Source of the DNA: DATLRC01 sp035478435 | GTDB lineage: Bacteria > Patescibacteriota > Saccharimonadia > Saccharimonadales > UBA4665 | Reading direction: 5' to 3' | NCBI GenBank assembly: GCA_035478435.1 | Contig: DATIJT010000002.1 | Location: 1 to 64,000 of the forward strand | DNA: 64,000 nt | Shown: one piece after another, positions 1 through 7,869 of the stretch | How positions within the stretch are numbered: the stretch's first letter is position 1 | Layout: every line of letters begins with the position of its first letter | Position numbers and translations under genes: made by a program | Notes under the pieces: generated by a model | Seen by the model: the letters and a program-made list of their open reading frames with translations, nothing else | What the model was told of the DNA's origin: nothing | The model's database searches: none

Positions 1-607
1 CTTCGCTGGTGCTGCTCGGCAAGATGACTACGGCTACGCCAGATTCACCTGTCAGAAACTTTTCTTTGCCAAATATTACAGCTGCTTTGGCCACGGGTTT
101 GCCGCTAATCCTGTCGGTAATCTTGACTTTGACTGGCCGCCCCAGCGGAGTTACTTTGGCCTCAACTTGCTTCGATGAAGCCAGGCCGACAAAAACATCC
201 AAACTAGCTGTTTGGTAATACTTTTTGGTCACGGTGGCTTTAGCGGGCCCGACCTTTACGCCATGAATCGTAGCCATGCCTTTGCTGTCGGTCTTTTGGG
301 TGTGGCCATTGATGGAAACAAGGGCTTCACTCAGAGGAGTGTGACTTTTAGCGTCCAGCAATTTAATGCTGGCGTCTTTCTTAATCGCCAAACCTAAAAT
401 AGGGTAACGAGTTAGCGGTACGGCTAAGGCCAAAACTAGCAATAAGATGGCGGCCGCGATGGCTTGTTGCTTTCTAGAATAGTTTTTAAAATCCGCCCAT
501 TTTCGCCAATTCCACCTGGACTGCTTTATAGTTGGGTTATCCGCGGCTTCAGCTGCCTTTAAGTCACTTTCGGCTTCAGGCGCGGGTTGTTTGGTATGTT
601 GCTTCAT
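1..607 (-). CDS. Membrane-anchored protein with repeated Ig/carboxypeptidase-regulatory-like domains (partial, runs off the window)
   Basis: The reading frame is open from an ATG at 607 on the minus strand to the window edge, giving about 202 residues with no stop, so the C-terminus is missing. After a charged N-terminal tail of about 45 residues there is one hydrophobic segment (about residues 48-66) ending near RYPILG. Two beta-rich modules of about 75 residues follow, with the pattern of carboxypeptidase-regulatory-like or invasin-type domains (SIKLLDAKSHTPLSEALVSI, then VKVKITDRISGKPVAKAAVI). The protein is therefore probably anchored in the membrane and displayed outside. A purine-rich AAGAGGATGG lies upstream of the ATG. 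The exact function is unknown. Confidence 0.7.
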   Translation of the reverse strand, partial: MKQHTKQPAPEAESDLKAAEAADNPTIKQSRWNWRKWADFKNYSRKQQAIAAAILLLVLALAVPLTRYPILGLAIKKDASIKLLDAKSHTPLSEALVSINGHTQKTDSKGMATIHGVKVGPAKATVTKKYYQTASLDVFVGLASSKQVEAKVTPLGRPVKVKITDRISGKPVAKAAVIFGKEKFLTGESGVAVVILPSSTSE

Positions 608-622
608 AAGGTATCCATCCTC

Positions 623-653
623 TTAAGTATCGCTAATTAAATCAGATACTTAA
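623..653. promoter_or_regulatory. Perfect 9-bp inverted repeat upstream of the minus-strand envelope gene
   Basis: TTAAGTATC at 623-631 is the exact reverse complement of GATACTTAA at 645-653, with 13 nt between. It sits directly upstream of the ribosome-binding region of the minus-strand gene. It could be a regulator binding site or a leader hairpin; the sequence alone does not decide between them. Confidence 0.4.
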
Positions 654-796
654 TAATTTAACAACAATTTCGGTTTTTTAAATTTTTATCGTTGTAATTT
701 AAGCCGAAAACCCTAATAGATAAATTCATCTCGAGGCTGATTACTCTTTTAATAATTATTTAATCAGGATATCCACAGTTTTAAAAATGTTTACGC

Positions 797-825
797 TTGA
801 CTTCACCTAAGCCGCTTCGCATAAT
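797..825 (+). promoter_or_regulatory. Sigma70-type promoter
   Basis: TTGACT (797-802) and CATAAT (820-825) are separated by 17 bp. The downstream ATG at 851 has a strong ribosome-binding site, TTAGGAGGG (838-845). This promoter would drive the membrane protein at 851 and perhaps the CHAP protein behind it. Confidence 0.65.
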
Positions 826-850
826 CCAGTCCACGAATTAGGAGGGTAAT

Positions 851-1465
851 ATGTCACAAAGCAAATGGTCCAAAGGCTCATCAGCCGCGATAGCGCTCAT
901 CATTATATTAGTCGCCGCCATCATAAGCTTCGGCGGCTGGTACGTCTGGCAAAACAACAAAACCGAACCAACCCCAAAAACAAACCAAACAACTAAAAAA
1001 ACTACAAAGACTACCGACCCATCAGAGGGCGGAAAGTATTTAGTAATAAAGGAGTGGGGGGTGAGGTTTAAGTTACCTCAGGATCTCCAGGGTGGGGTAA
1101 CATATGGAATCTCAGTAGCTTCCTCTGGCGACAAAGAGACAGCCTGGTTTGAGGTTGATAAAATCGCAAAGCTACCTGGCAGTAATTGTAGGTTAAGTGA
1201 TGCAAAAACAGTTGGTAACTCAGGTAAAGAAGGAGGAATAGGTGTTTACCTTGCTAGAACTCCGGAAAAAGTTCCTGACAATCAAACATCCTTCTACTAT
1301 GGCCCTGCTACGAATATCCACATAGGTAATTATTGGTATAGCGGAGGCCGTGATAAATATGCTGATACCTGTGTCAATAATGAGAACTATACACAATTAA
1401 CAATTGATACAAGCGGTTCTTTAACTTATTCATTGGAAGGGCTAGAGCAATTTCAGAACAATTAA
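851..1465 (+). CDS. Secreted or membrane-anchored protein of unknown function
   Basis: This is a 204-aa protein with a short basic N-terminus, one transmembrane segment at about residues 11-33, and a Thr/Lys/Pro-rich linker (about 36-57). An extracytoplasmic domain of about 140 residues follows. Two Cys in the C-terminal half could form a disulfide. I recognise no family. It starts with a good ribosome-binding site and lies 36 nt before a CHAP-domain hydrolase, so a shared envelope role is likely but inferred. Confidence 0.7.
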   Translation: MSQSKWSKGSSAAIALIIILVAAIISFGGWYVWQNNKTEPTPKTNQTTKKTTKTTDPSEGGKYLVIKEWGVRFKLPQDLQGGVTYGISVASSGDKETAWFEVDKIAKLPGSNCRLSDAKTVGNSGKEGGIGVYLARTPEKVPDNQTSFYYGPATNIHIGNYWYSGGRDKYADTCVNNENYTQLTIDTSGSLTYSLEGLEQFQNN

Positions 1466-1500
1466 GTATTTAGCTAAAAGGGTGGGAGAAGGAAAATGCA

Positions 1501-3246
1501 ATGTTCGCAGAAACTATCCCACAGACGATACAAGAGACTAACCCAGATCCACACACTTATTCTAAACTTAAACAGGCAGTTAGTCGCATAAGTCTTTGCA
1601 TGGCTTTGAGTATGAGCGGAGCTGTAGTATCAGAAGTAGTTCAAGCTGAAAACCATCCAGCAATAGCAGCTTCTGTAAATGACTATCCTTGGGCAGATGC
1701 AGAACATGTTCCGCAACCACCTGCGACAGACAACATTACCTGGGGTTATAAGGATAAGACCACTTGTGATGGTAAAAGTGCTGCTTATGATTGTAAATCA
1801 ACCTACCTTAGTTTAATGGATGGCACTAAATGGTACTATCGCGACCAATGGGGATATGACCTTCGCAACTGTACGTCCTATATAGCGTGGAGATCTGCCG
1901 CACAATTTGGAAAAGACGTTTCCGGGTGGGGCAATGCAGCAGACTGGGCTAATAAAGCTAAAGCAGCCGGCTATACGGTTGATACTACTCCCGAAGCTGG
2001 AGATATAGCCCAATGGGATGCTACTTCTTCTAATTCATTCGGTCATGTCGCGTTCGTAGAATCTGTTAATTCAAATGGCACTGTCAATATTTCTCAATTT
2101 AATAAAGCGTTGGATGGCAATGGCACTAGTGCAGCCAATCAAACGGCTAGTCATTATATAGATCTCAATGGCACAGGTTACGGCCTGAACGGTGAGGCTA
2201 TCTCATCTACTTCTGCTCCGAAGGCTGAGCCTGACCCTCAAGGCCCTAATGACCCCTATGGCCACATTGACGCGGTCAAGCGGATTCCTGGCGGACTGAG
2301 GGTTGAAGGCTGGGCGCTTGACCCGGATGACCCTAGCAAATCTATTGATGTCCATGTTTACACCGGCCAGGGCTATGTCGATCCAAATCATTTTAAAGGC
2401 TGGTTTAACGCCAACATGCGCCGGGATGACCTGGCCGACCGCGGTACTTACCACGGCTTTGTCTACGATTTCCTAACCGAAGATGCAGAAACCCGGCTTT
2501 GCCTCTACGGTATTAACATCGGGGCGGGCAGCTTAAACCGCCGTTTTGATTGTAATACCCCAGCCATATCTGGTACCGCCATTGGTAATTTTGAGCGGAT
2601 CTTCCGCGTTCCTGGTGGTGCCCGACTAATAGGCTGGGGCTTAGATCCAGATACCAACCAGCCAATTGACCTGCACTTCTACGAAAGCGAAAACGCCGAC
2701 CCTAACTACTTCCGTGGTTTTGCCACGGCAAACCAGCGGCGTGATGACGTTGAGGCCAACCTACAAGCCGCTTACGTCGGCTACGGCCCCAATCATGGAG
2801 TGGACTATAACTTACCGCTTGGCTATGGGCCACATCGTGTTTGCGGCTTCGCTCTTAATAAAGGTGGTACTCCCGGTGGCAACCAAGCGCTGGATTGCCG
2901 GGCAATAGATATCTCCCCCGAACCCTATGGTGTGTTCGAAGGCGCCTGGCGCGAGGGCGGCGGCGTTGCCGTTAGGGGTTGGGCCATAGACCCAGATATA
3001 GCTGGTCCCGTGGACATTCATGTTTACCGGACTGATGGTTCGGGCGCGACTTATTTTGCCGGTGGCTTCAGCGCCAACCAAAGCCGCCAAGACGTAGTTA
3101 CTAGCAACCCCGGCTACGATGAATACCACGGCTTTAACACCACTTTATCCGTACCCAGCGGCTACCAACGACTCTGTGCCTACGTCCTGAACGCTGCCAA
3201 CACTGCCGGCCACAACCGGGCGATGGGCTGCATAACAGTAGGGTAA
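1501..3246 (+). CDS. Secreted CHAP-domain peptidoglycan hydrolase with three C-terminal repeats
   Basis: This 581-aa protein has an N-terminal hydrophobic stretch (about residues 28-48) that fits a signal sequence ending near VQAEN. A CHAP amidase/endopeptidase domain follows (about 60-235), with the catalytic Cys in NCTSYIAWR and His in GHVAFVE. The C-terminal half is three degenerate repeats of about 100 residues, each with a GWxxDPD core followed by a D(V/L)H(V/F)Y strand. Such repeats probably bind wall or glycan, but that is inference. The CHAP domain suggests peptide cross-link cleavage in its own wall or in a host wall, since Saccharibacteria are epibionts. The start at 1501 follows AGAAGGA; an ATG at 1496 is out of frame. 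Confidence 0.85.
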   Translation: MFAETIPQTIQETNPDPHTYSKLKQAVSRISLCMALSMSGAVVSEVVQAENHPAIAASVNDYPWADAEHVPQPPATDNITWGYKDKTTCDGKSAAYDCKSTYLSLMDGTKWYYRDQWGYDLRNCTSYIAWRSAAQFGKDVSGWGNAADWANKAKAAGYTVDTTPEAGDIAQWDATSSNSFGHVAFVESVNSNGTVNISQFNKALDGNGTSAANQTASHYIDLNGTGYGLNGEAISSTSAPKAEPDPQGPNDPYGHIDAVKRIPGGLRVEGWALDPDDPSKSIDVHVYTGQGYVDPNHFKGWFNANMRRDDLADRGTYHGFVYDFLTEDAETRLCLYGINIGAGSLNRRFDCNTPAISGTAIGNFERIFRVPGGARLIGWGLDPDTNQPIDLHFYESENADPNYFRGFATANQRRDDVEANLQAAYVGYGPNHGVDYNLPLGYGPHRVCGFALNKGGTPGGNQALDCRAIDISPEPYGVFEGAWREGGGVAVRGWAIDPDIAGPVDIHVYRTDGSGATYFAGGFSANQSRQDVVTSNPGYDEYHGFNTTLSVPSGYQRLCAYVLNAANTAGHNRAMGCITVG

Positions 3247-3250
3247 AATA

Positions 3251-3580
3251 TTATTTCAAGACTTCTTTAACGATGTCTACGACTTGATGGGGAGTATGGT
3301 AGGCTTTCACAATATAGCGGTCAACATTAAGTAGCCGTAGTTTTTGGGGAACCTCATCCTTGCTGATGTTGATAAGGATGATAACCCTTATGCTGCTACC
3401 CCACTCAGTAGCTCGCATTTTTTCTAACATATCCTCGCCTGTCAGTTCTGGCATTTTGAGATCAAGTAGTATCAGATCTGGCTGGAATTCTTTGGCTAAA
3501 TCTAGGCCAGTTTGACCATTGGCAGAAGCTGAAAAAAAGTAACGAGATGGAGATTTTCCTAGGTTAAGCAGGTAACTTAC
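3251..3580 (-). pseudogene. N-terminally truncated response-regulator receiver domain
   Basis: The minus strand encodes a receiver domain from its third helix onward. It includes the phospho-acceptor Asp in LILLDLKMPE and the conserved Lys in YIVKAYHTP. The first strand and the acidic Asp pair that bind Mg are missing. The frame is closed by a TAA at 581-583 (window 3581-3583) before any start codon, and its 5' part overlaps the 3' end of the neighbouring GNAT gene. A short start at 3454 would give only 67 aa. It looks like a remnant cut by a rearrangement. A functional truncated protein is possible but unlikely. Confidence 0.7.
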
Positions 3581-4100
3581 TTAGGTCAATACGTACTGCA
3601 AGTTGCTGGCCAAGTTTAAACTTATCATGCCCATAACTGTGTACTATGGACTCGCCGTAATGTTTTACTACAGATGCTGCGTAGCCATTGCCAACCATTA
3701 CGTCTTCTTCCAAAAATTTATAGCCCTGGTCACGCAGCAATTGTTCCATATCTCTTTGTAATTGTCCCACCAGGCCCTGGCCCTGATGCTCTTTATCAAT
3801 TGTCGTAAAATATACATAAGCAGTGTCTGACGATTCGTCCGCGCGCCTGGGATCCATCTCTCCGATTGGTATAGCCATGCTAAACCCCAGCAGGGTGTCG
3901 TTATTAACTAAAGTTGCCAATATGGTTGTCGGCCTTTCTAGTAATGCCCTCAGGTTAGGTGCTATTTCTACGTCTTTGCCATCAATGATTTCGCCTAAAA
4001 TAGGCTTTTCGGGAGGCATTTCAGGAAAGGCTTCGCGCGCTAAAGCCTCAACCGAATCCAAAAGCTGCTGGTTCTTAGGGTCCAAATTAGGGGAAACCAT
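3564..4100 (-). CDS. GNAT-family N-acetyltransferase
   Basis: This 178-aa protein carries the acetyl-CoA binding motif A, seen as HQGQGLVGQLQRDME, after a beta strand (TAYVYFTTID), which is typical of GNAT enzymes. The substrate is unknown. I chose the ATG at 4100; an in-frame TTG at 4139 would add 13 residues but lacks a good ribosome-binding site. The gene lies immediately downstream of a pyruvoyl-dependent arginine decarboxylase on the same strand. A polyamine or agmatine substrate would fit that context but is only a guess. Its 3' end overlaps the remnant receiver gene. Confidence 0.75.
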   Translation of the reverse strand: MVSPNLDPKNQQLLDSVEALAREAFPEMPPEKPILGEIIDGKDVEIAPNLRALLERPTTILATLVNNDTLLGFSMAIPIGEMDPRRADESSDTAYVYFTTIDKEHQGQGLVGQLQRDMEQLLRDQGYKFLEEDVMVGNGYAASVVKHYGESIVHSYGHDKFKLGQQLAVRIDLSKLPA

Positions 4101-4153
4101 AATATAACTTATAATATCATATTTAGCGAAAATAAACAAAAAGAGTTTGTAAG

Positions 4154-4687
4154 CTAGTGAGCGCGGTTCATCTTTTTAGCTATGCGCTGGAATGGATTTT
4201 GTATATTATCTTGGGTGTCATGCCATGGGTCTGACTCAAACACTGCCACCACTAAGGCACAGACAGGTAGGTCAACACATTTTGTGCCAATAATATGCAT
4301 TTGGGGATCCCTGAATTTTATGCCATGATTTTTGGCTAAGGCTTCTAAACTATGCTCTATGTCAGCACGGACTTCTGGTTCGCTATTTCCATCATGTTCA
4401 ACTAGCAACCCCTCGCCTATATCATCCTGTATCCAGCCAATACCTGCCCATGCTTCCTGATTCCGCTGTGAGGTACGTCTTTGTGCCATAACAACATATA
4501 GACGATCACCCCAACCTCCGTCAAGCTTAGTGTCGGAAGTCCTTGCTACGACTTTGCTTCCTGGAGGCAAAACAGAGCTTAAGTAAATAAGATTATAATT
4601 AGCTACTCCTGCCTTAACTAAAGCCTGGTCAAAAGCAGAAAGTTCAGTCGGACCGCTACCTATTCCTTCAGATACTTGAACTAGCAT
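4154..4687 (-). CDS. pdaD: Pyruvoyl-dependent arginine decarboxylase
   Basis: This 177-aa protein matches the PvlArgDC family in length and motif order. Near the N-terminus it has SAFDQALVKAGVANYNLI, followed by the self-cleavage site LSSVLPPGS, where cleavage between Ser37 and Ser38 would make the pyruvoyl cofactor. It would convert arginine to agmatine, the first step of agmatine-derived polyamine synthesis, or serve acid resistance. No agmatinase or agmatine deiminase is seen nearby; the following gene is a GNAT acetyltransferase. The family is known from archaea and scattered bacteria. Confidence 0.85.
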   Translation of the reverse strand: MLVQVSEGIGSGPTELSAFDQALVKAGVANYNLIYLSSVLPPGSKVVARTSDTKLDGGWGDRLYVVMAQRRTSQRNQEAWAGIGWIQDDIGEGLLVEHDGNSEPEVRADIEHSLEALAKNHGIKFRDPQMHIIGTKCVDLPVCALVVAVFESDPWHDTQDNIQNPFQRIAKKMNRAH

Positions 4688-4815
4688 AATTTCATAATGT
4701 TATCATAATTGGGTTATTTATATCATAAAAAATCCCACTAATAAAAAGTTATTTATCAATTACCAGTTTTAACAGCAAAATAGGTATTTTTCGAAGGAAG
4801 CTTTAAACTTATAAA

Positions 4816-5712
4816 ATGGCATGGTTTTATTTAGCGCTTCTTGCTCCACTTCTATATGCCATAGTCAATTTGCTGGATGACAATTTATTGCGTTACGTTT
4901 ACAAAAGTCCCTATTTCGCGACAGTTTCAGCCGGTTTTTATGGCTCGTTGCCGCTTCTTAGCAGATTCTTCATCCATACTTCCAATATACCTACTGGTTT
5001 AGCCTTGCTTTCGGTAGCGGCCGGTTTCATTACCCTGACATACTATTTTTTCTATTTTAAGGGCTTAGAATCGGACTCCCCGTCTATAGTTATCGCTCTC
5101 TTTAGTTTGGCTCCTGCTACCATTCCTTTTTTTGCTTCCTTTATTGTGCATGAACGGCTTTTTGGCCTTCAGATACTTGGTTTTATGATTGTGTTGTTAG
5201 GCTCGCTTGGTATCGCGGTAGCTGATATAAAAAGATTTAAGTTTTCCAAGGCTCTTTTACCAATTGCAGTTGCTGTAATATTTATGGATATTGCAGCCAT
5301 AATGACAAAGTATGTTTATGATAAGGTAGACTTCTATCCGGCCTATCTTTATTTTTCTTTGGGCATGGGGCTTGCGGGCATTTGTTTCTTTTTAGTGAAG
5401 TTTGAACAGAATAAAGGGACGCTCAAAGATGTAAAAAGGGCTCTGAAAAAATTATTACCAATTTTCATAGTGGCTGAGTTAGTCGGTTTAGGAGCTGAAT
5501 TTACCCTAAACCTAGCAATAAGTCGTGGATCAGTCTCCTTGGTAAAAGTAATTGAGGGTATTCAGCCCATGTTTGTACTCTTGATCGCACTGATGCTTTA
5601 TCCACTTTCCCCTAAACATTTTAGGGAAGCTGAAGACGGGAAAGTTATTAGGAAGTTTGCTCTTATGGCTTTATCGATGGTTGGATTGGCAATCATCTTT
5701 ATAAATTCATAA
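4816..5712 (+). CDS. EamA/DMT-superfamily membrane transporter
   Basis: This 298-aa protein is strongly hydrophobic with about ten predicted transmembrane segments arranged as two similar halves, the layout of EamA (drug/metabolite transporter) permeases. A short purine-rich GAAGGAAG lies about 16 nt before the ATG. The substrate cannot be read from the sequence. The gene stands alone between two minus-strand genes. I am confident of the superfamily, not of the substrate. Confidence 0.8.
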   Translation: MAWFYLALLAPLLYAIVNLLDDNLLRYVYKSPYFATVSAGFYGSLPLLSRFFIHTSNIPTGLALLSVAAGFITLTYYFFYFKGLESDSPSIVIALFSLAPATIPFFASFIVHERLFGLQILGFMIVLLGSLGIAVADIKRFKFSKALLPIAVAVIFMDIAAIMTKYVYDKVDFYPAYLYFSLGMGLAGICFFLVKFEQNKGTLKDVKRALKKLLPIFIVAELVGLGAEFTLNLAISRGSVSLVKVIEGIQPMFVLLIALMLYPLSPKHFREAEDGKVIRKFALMALSMVGLAIIFINS

Positions 5713-5728
5713 AATCTAGGTCTATAAT

Positions 5729-6652
5729 TTAATGTTCAGGCTTGATAGTATATTTTCTAAAGAAATGAACAGGATTTAATTTCATTTTATGTCGGCGAAG
5801 GTTTTCACTGCCCAAATCCATCTCCATGTTTATATAAGGCACATTTCTTCTCATTGCCTCTCGGGCTAAATGACGTGTCATAAAATCGGATGTATAGGGG
5901 ATGGAATAGTCAAACCGCAAATGATGAATTACAAAATGGTCTTTGGTGTGTGGCTGGTGGTAAAGAATAACACCTTGCAATTTATCATCCACATAAAGAG
6001 ACAGGTTTTCTATATCTAGAGCGGCAGCATGTGACAAAGTTTTCTTTAAGGCATCGTGCTCGGTCCTTTGGGGGTCATTGCGTGACGGATGCGATTTTTC
6101 CCATTCCAAGATTGCGTTAAATAGATGATCTTGGTTATCTAAGACTGACAAATCCAATGACTTTATCTCTACTTTTCTGCCTTCAACTTCACGCAGAAAG
6201 CGATTTACTTGGGTTCGAATATGACCGTAAGGATGCCCCGGCAGCTCTGCTAGACCTTTGCTGTCTAGTATATATTCTTGGTAATCCGGTTCCTCTTTTA
6301 GCTTAAAATTATCTTTGTTATTAATAGCATTAACAACAAATTCGGGTACATGTACAAGCTTACGAGGTTCGCCACGCTCTTTTAGGTAATCAAAAATAGC
6401 TAAAATAGATTCATCTATCTTCTCCTCGCCGACCAAGCAGTAGCCAGAACTTTTTGCGTCAAAAGGCAGATGATATCTAATGACTACGTTACCATTTAGT
6501 GAAGCTACCGCTAGCTGTTCTCCTAAATTCCACCAAATATGAAGTGTAGCGAACAAAATGTCTGAAAAAGGTGGGTAGCCAGCTGTAGAGTTCTCGTATA
6601 ATTCTTTGTCTTCTATTTTGAGCTTATAAAAGTGAGGAAAGTCTGGCAACAT
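5729..6652 (-). CDS. DUF2156 (phosphatidylglycerol lysyltransferase C-terminal-like) protein
   Basis: This 307-aa soluble protein resembles the DUF2156 domain, the catalytic C-terminal part of MprF, with a GNAT-like fold. The pattern includes DILFATLHIWWNL near the N-terminus and the C-terminal signature NMEMDLGSENLRRHKMKLNP followed by FFRKYT. MprF transfers aminoacyl groups from tRNA to lipid, and FemX-like relatives transfer them to peptidoglycan. This copy has no membrane domain, so lipid modification is uncertain. It is divergent from the sensor gene at 6721, with which it shares a 68-bp spacer. Confidence 0.75.
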   Translation of the reverse strand: MLPDFPHFYKLKIEDKELYENSTAGYPPFSDILFATLHIWWNLGEQLAVASLNGNVVIRYHLPFDAKSSGYCLVGEEKIDESILAIFDYLKERGEPRKLVHVPEFVVNAINNKDNFKLKEEPDYQEYILDSKGLAELPGHPYGHIRTQVNRFLREVEGRKVEIKSLDLSVLDNQDHLFNAILEWEKSHPSRNDPQRTEHDALKKTLSHAAALDIENLSLYVDDKLQGVILYHQPHTKDHFVIHHLRFDYSIPYTSDFMTRHLAREAMRRNVPYINMEMDLGSENLRRHKMKLNPVHFFRKYTIKPEH

Positions 6653-6685
6653 ATATAGCTTTCAGTATAAGTCATAAACTTATTC

Positions 6686-6713
6686 TTGACACAAGAATAT
6701 TACAACGCATAAT
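6686..6713 (+). promoter_or_regulatory. Promoter placing the transcript start at or next to the ATG of the membrane sensor gene
   Basis: TTGACA (686-691 of this kilobase, window 6686-6691) and CATAAT (6708-6713) are 16 bp apart. The ATG at 6721 lies only 7 nt after the -10 box and has no Shine-Dalgarno sequence, so the mRNA should be leaderless or nearly so. Confidence 0.65.
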
Positions 6714-6720
6714 TAAGCTT

Positions 6721-7572
6721 ATGTTTAAAAACAAACTTCAAGTAATCGTAGCACTAATATTCCTGGGTTTTACATTTTGGTGGCTTAGTTTTCAGCACAT
6801 TGTAAGTAAACAGGGTCCATCTGCACAGTGGTTTGAAGGTACTTACGGCGTTATGGCTTTAATTGGTGCAATTGTAGGGTTTTTAGCTGCACGGAAATGG
6901 GGCGGTTTCAAGACCGTACTAGGGAAGTCGCTGACTCTATTTTCAATTAGTCTTTTAGCCCAAGAAGCAGGACAGTTAATTTACCAATATTACATTTACA
7001 AAGATAAAATTGCTATACCATACCCATCGCTTGGAGATATAGCCTACTTTGGAAGTGTGCTTTTATATATTACTGCGTCGATATTTTTGGCTAGAGCCGT
7101 TGGTGTTAAATTTTCTTTGAAGAGCAATAAGTATAAAATAATCGCTATTTTCGTTCCCGTAGCTCTTTTAATTAGCTCTTATTGGATTTTCTTGTATCAT
7201 CACCAATATGATACTTCGCATCCAATAACAGTATTCTTAGACTTTGGTTATCCAATGGGCCAGGCTATTTATATCTCAGTTGCTAGTGTGGCTTATTTAC
7301 TTTCTTGGAAGATGCTTGGTGGAATTATGAAGCCAGGTATTCTTCTGATCATTTTAGGCCTCTTCGTACAATATGTTTCTGATTTTACTTTTGTATTCCA
7401 GAGTAGCCGGGGTACCTACATAGCAGGCAAATTTGATGACTATTTTTACCTTTTAGCATATTTTGTGATGACAATTGCAATGATAAGATTCCATATTATC
7501 TACAAAAATTTGAGAAGCAAAAACAGTTCTCTTGATTCTAACGTGACTGCTAAGAATGAGGCGGTTATCTAA
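6721..7572 (+). CDS. Polytopic membrane protein, probable sensor module
   Basis: This 283-aa protein has about seven or eight transmembrane segments. The stretch AIPYPSLGDIAYFGS resembles a motif in membrane sensor domains found at the N-terminus of some GGDEF and kinase proteins (PSxxDxxY). It is followed without a gap by a small protein and a soluble GAF-histidine kinase that has no membrane segments of its own, so a split sensor is a reasonable inference. Its transcript is probably leaderless. Confidence 0.65.
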   Translation: MFKNKLQVIVALIFLGFTFWWLSFQHIVSKQGPSAQWFEGTYGVMALIGAIVGFLAARKWGGFKTVLGKSLTLFSISLLAQEAGQLIYQYYIYKDKIAIPYPSLGDIAYFGSVLLYITASIFLARAVGVKFSLKSNKYKIIAIFVPVALLISSYWIFLYHHQYDTSHPITVFLDFGYPMGQAIYISVASVAYLLSWKMLGGIMKPGILLIILGLFVQYVSDFTFVFQSSRGTYIAGKFDDYFYLLAYFVMTIAMIRFHIIYKNLRSKNSSLDSNVTAKNEAVI

Positions 7573-7573
7573 A

Positions 7574-7852
7574 ATGGACGTTTACGCTCAGATTGTCGTC
7601 AAGATTATCGAGAGCCAAGAAGCCATTATTGGTCCAGTGGCTATTGAGCAGGCGGAGCGGGTAGCGGGCCTTAAAGTCGAGTGGGATAAGCACCAGGTGT
7701 CGCTCAGTGGAAATGAAGCTGGGGTGATTGACCAACTAGTAGACATCTATAAAGAATTGTTTGGGCAGATATCGGTTGAGGTTTCTAAAGAAGCGGCCGC
7801 CTCTCTAGTCGGCCAACTGCCGCCCGAAGGACTACCTGAAGCTTTAAAATAG
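7574..7852 (+). CDS. Small conserved-looking protein between a membrane sensor and a histidine kinase
   Basis: This 92-aa soluble protein starts MDVYAQIVVKIIESQEAIIG; the ATG at 7574 lies 1 nt after the sensor stop. An earlier in-frame start at 7556 would overlap the sensor gene by 17 nt. It is mixed alpha/beta with no Cys and no obvious motif. I recognise a similar pattern (QE.IIGPVA..QA) in small proteins next to kinases, but I cannot name the family. Its position suggests an adaptor or regulatory part of the sensory unit. Confidence 0.7.
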   Translation: MDVYAQIVVKIIESQEAIIGPVAIEQAERVAGLKVEWDKHQVSLSGNEAGVIDQLVDIYKELFGQISVEVSKEAAASLVGQLPPEGLPEALK

Positions 7853-7869
7853 TTCTACAATAGAGCTAT

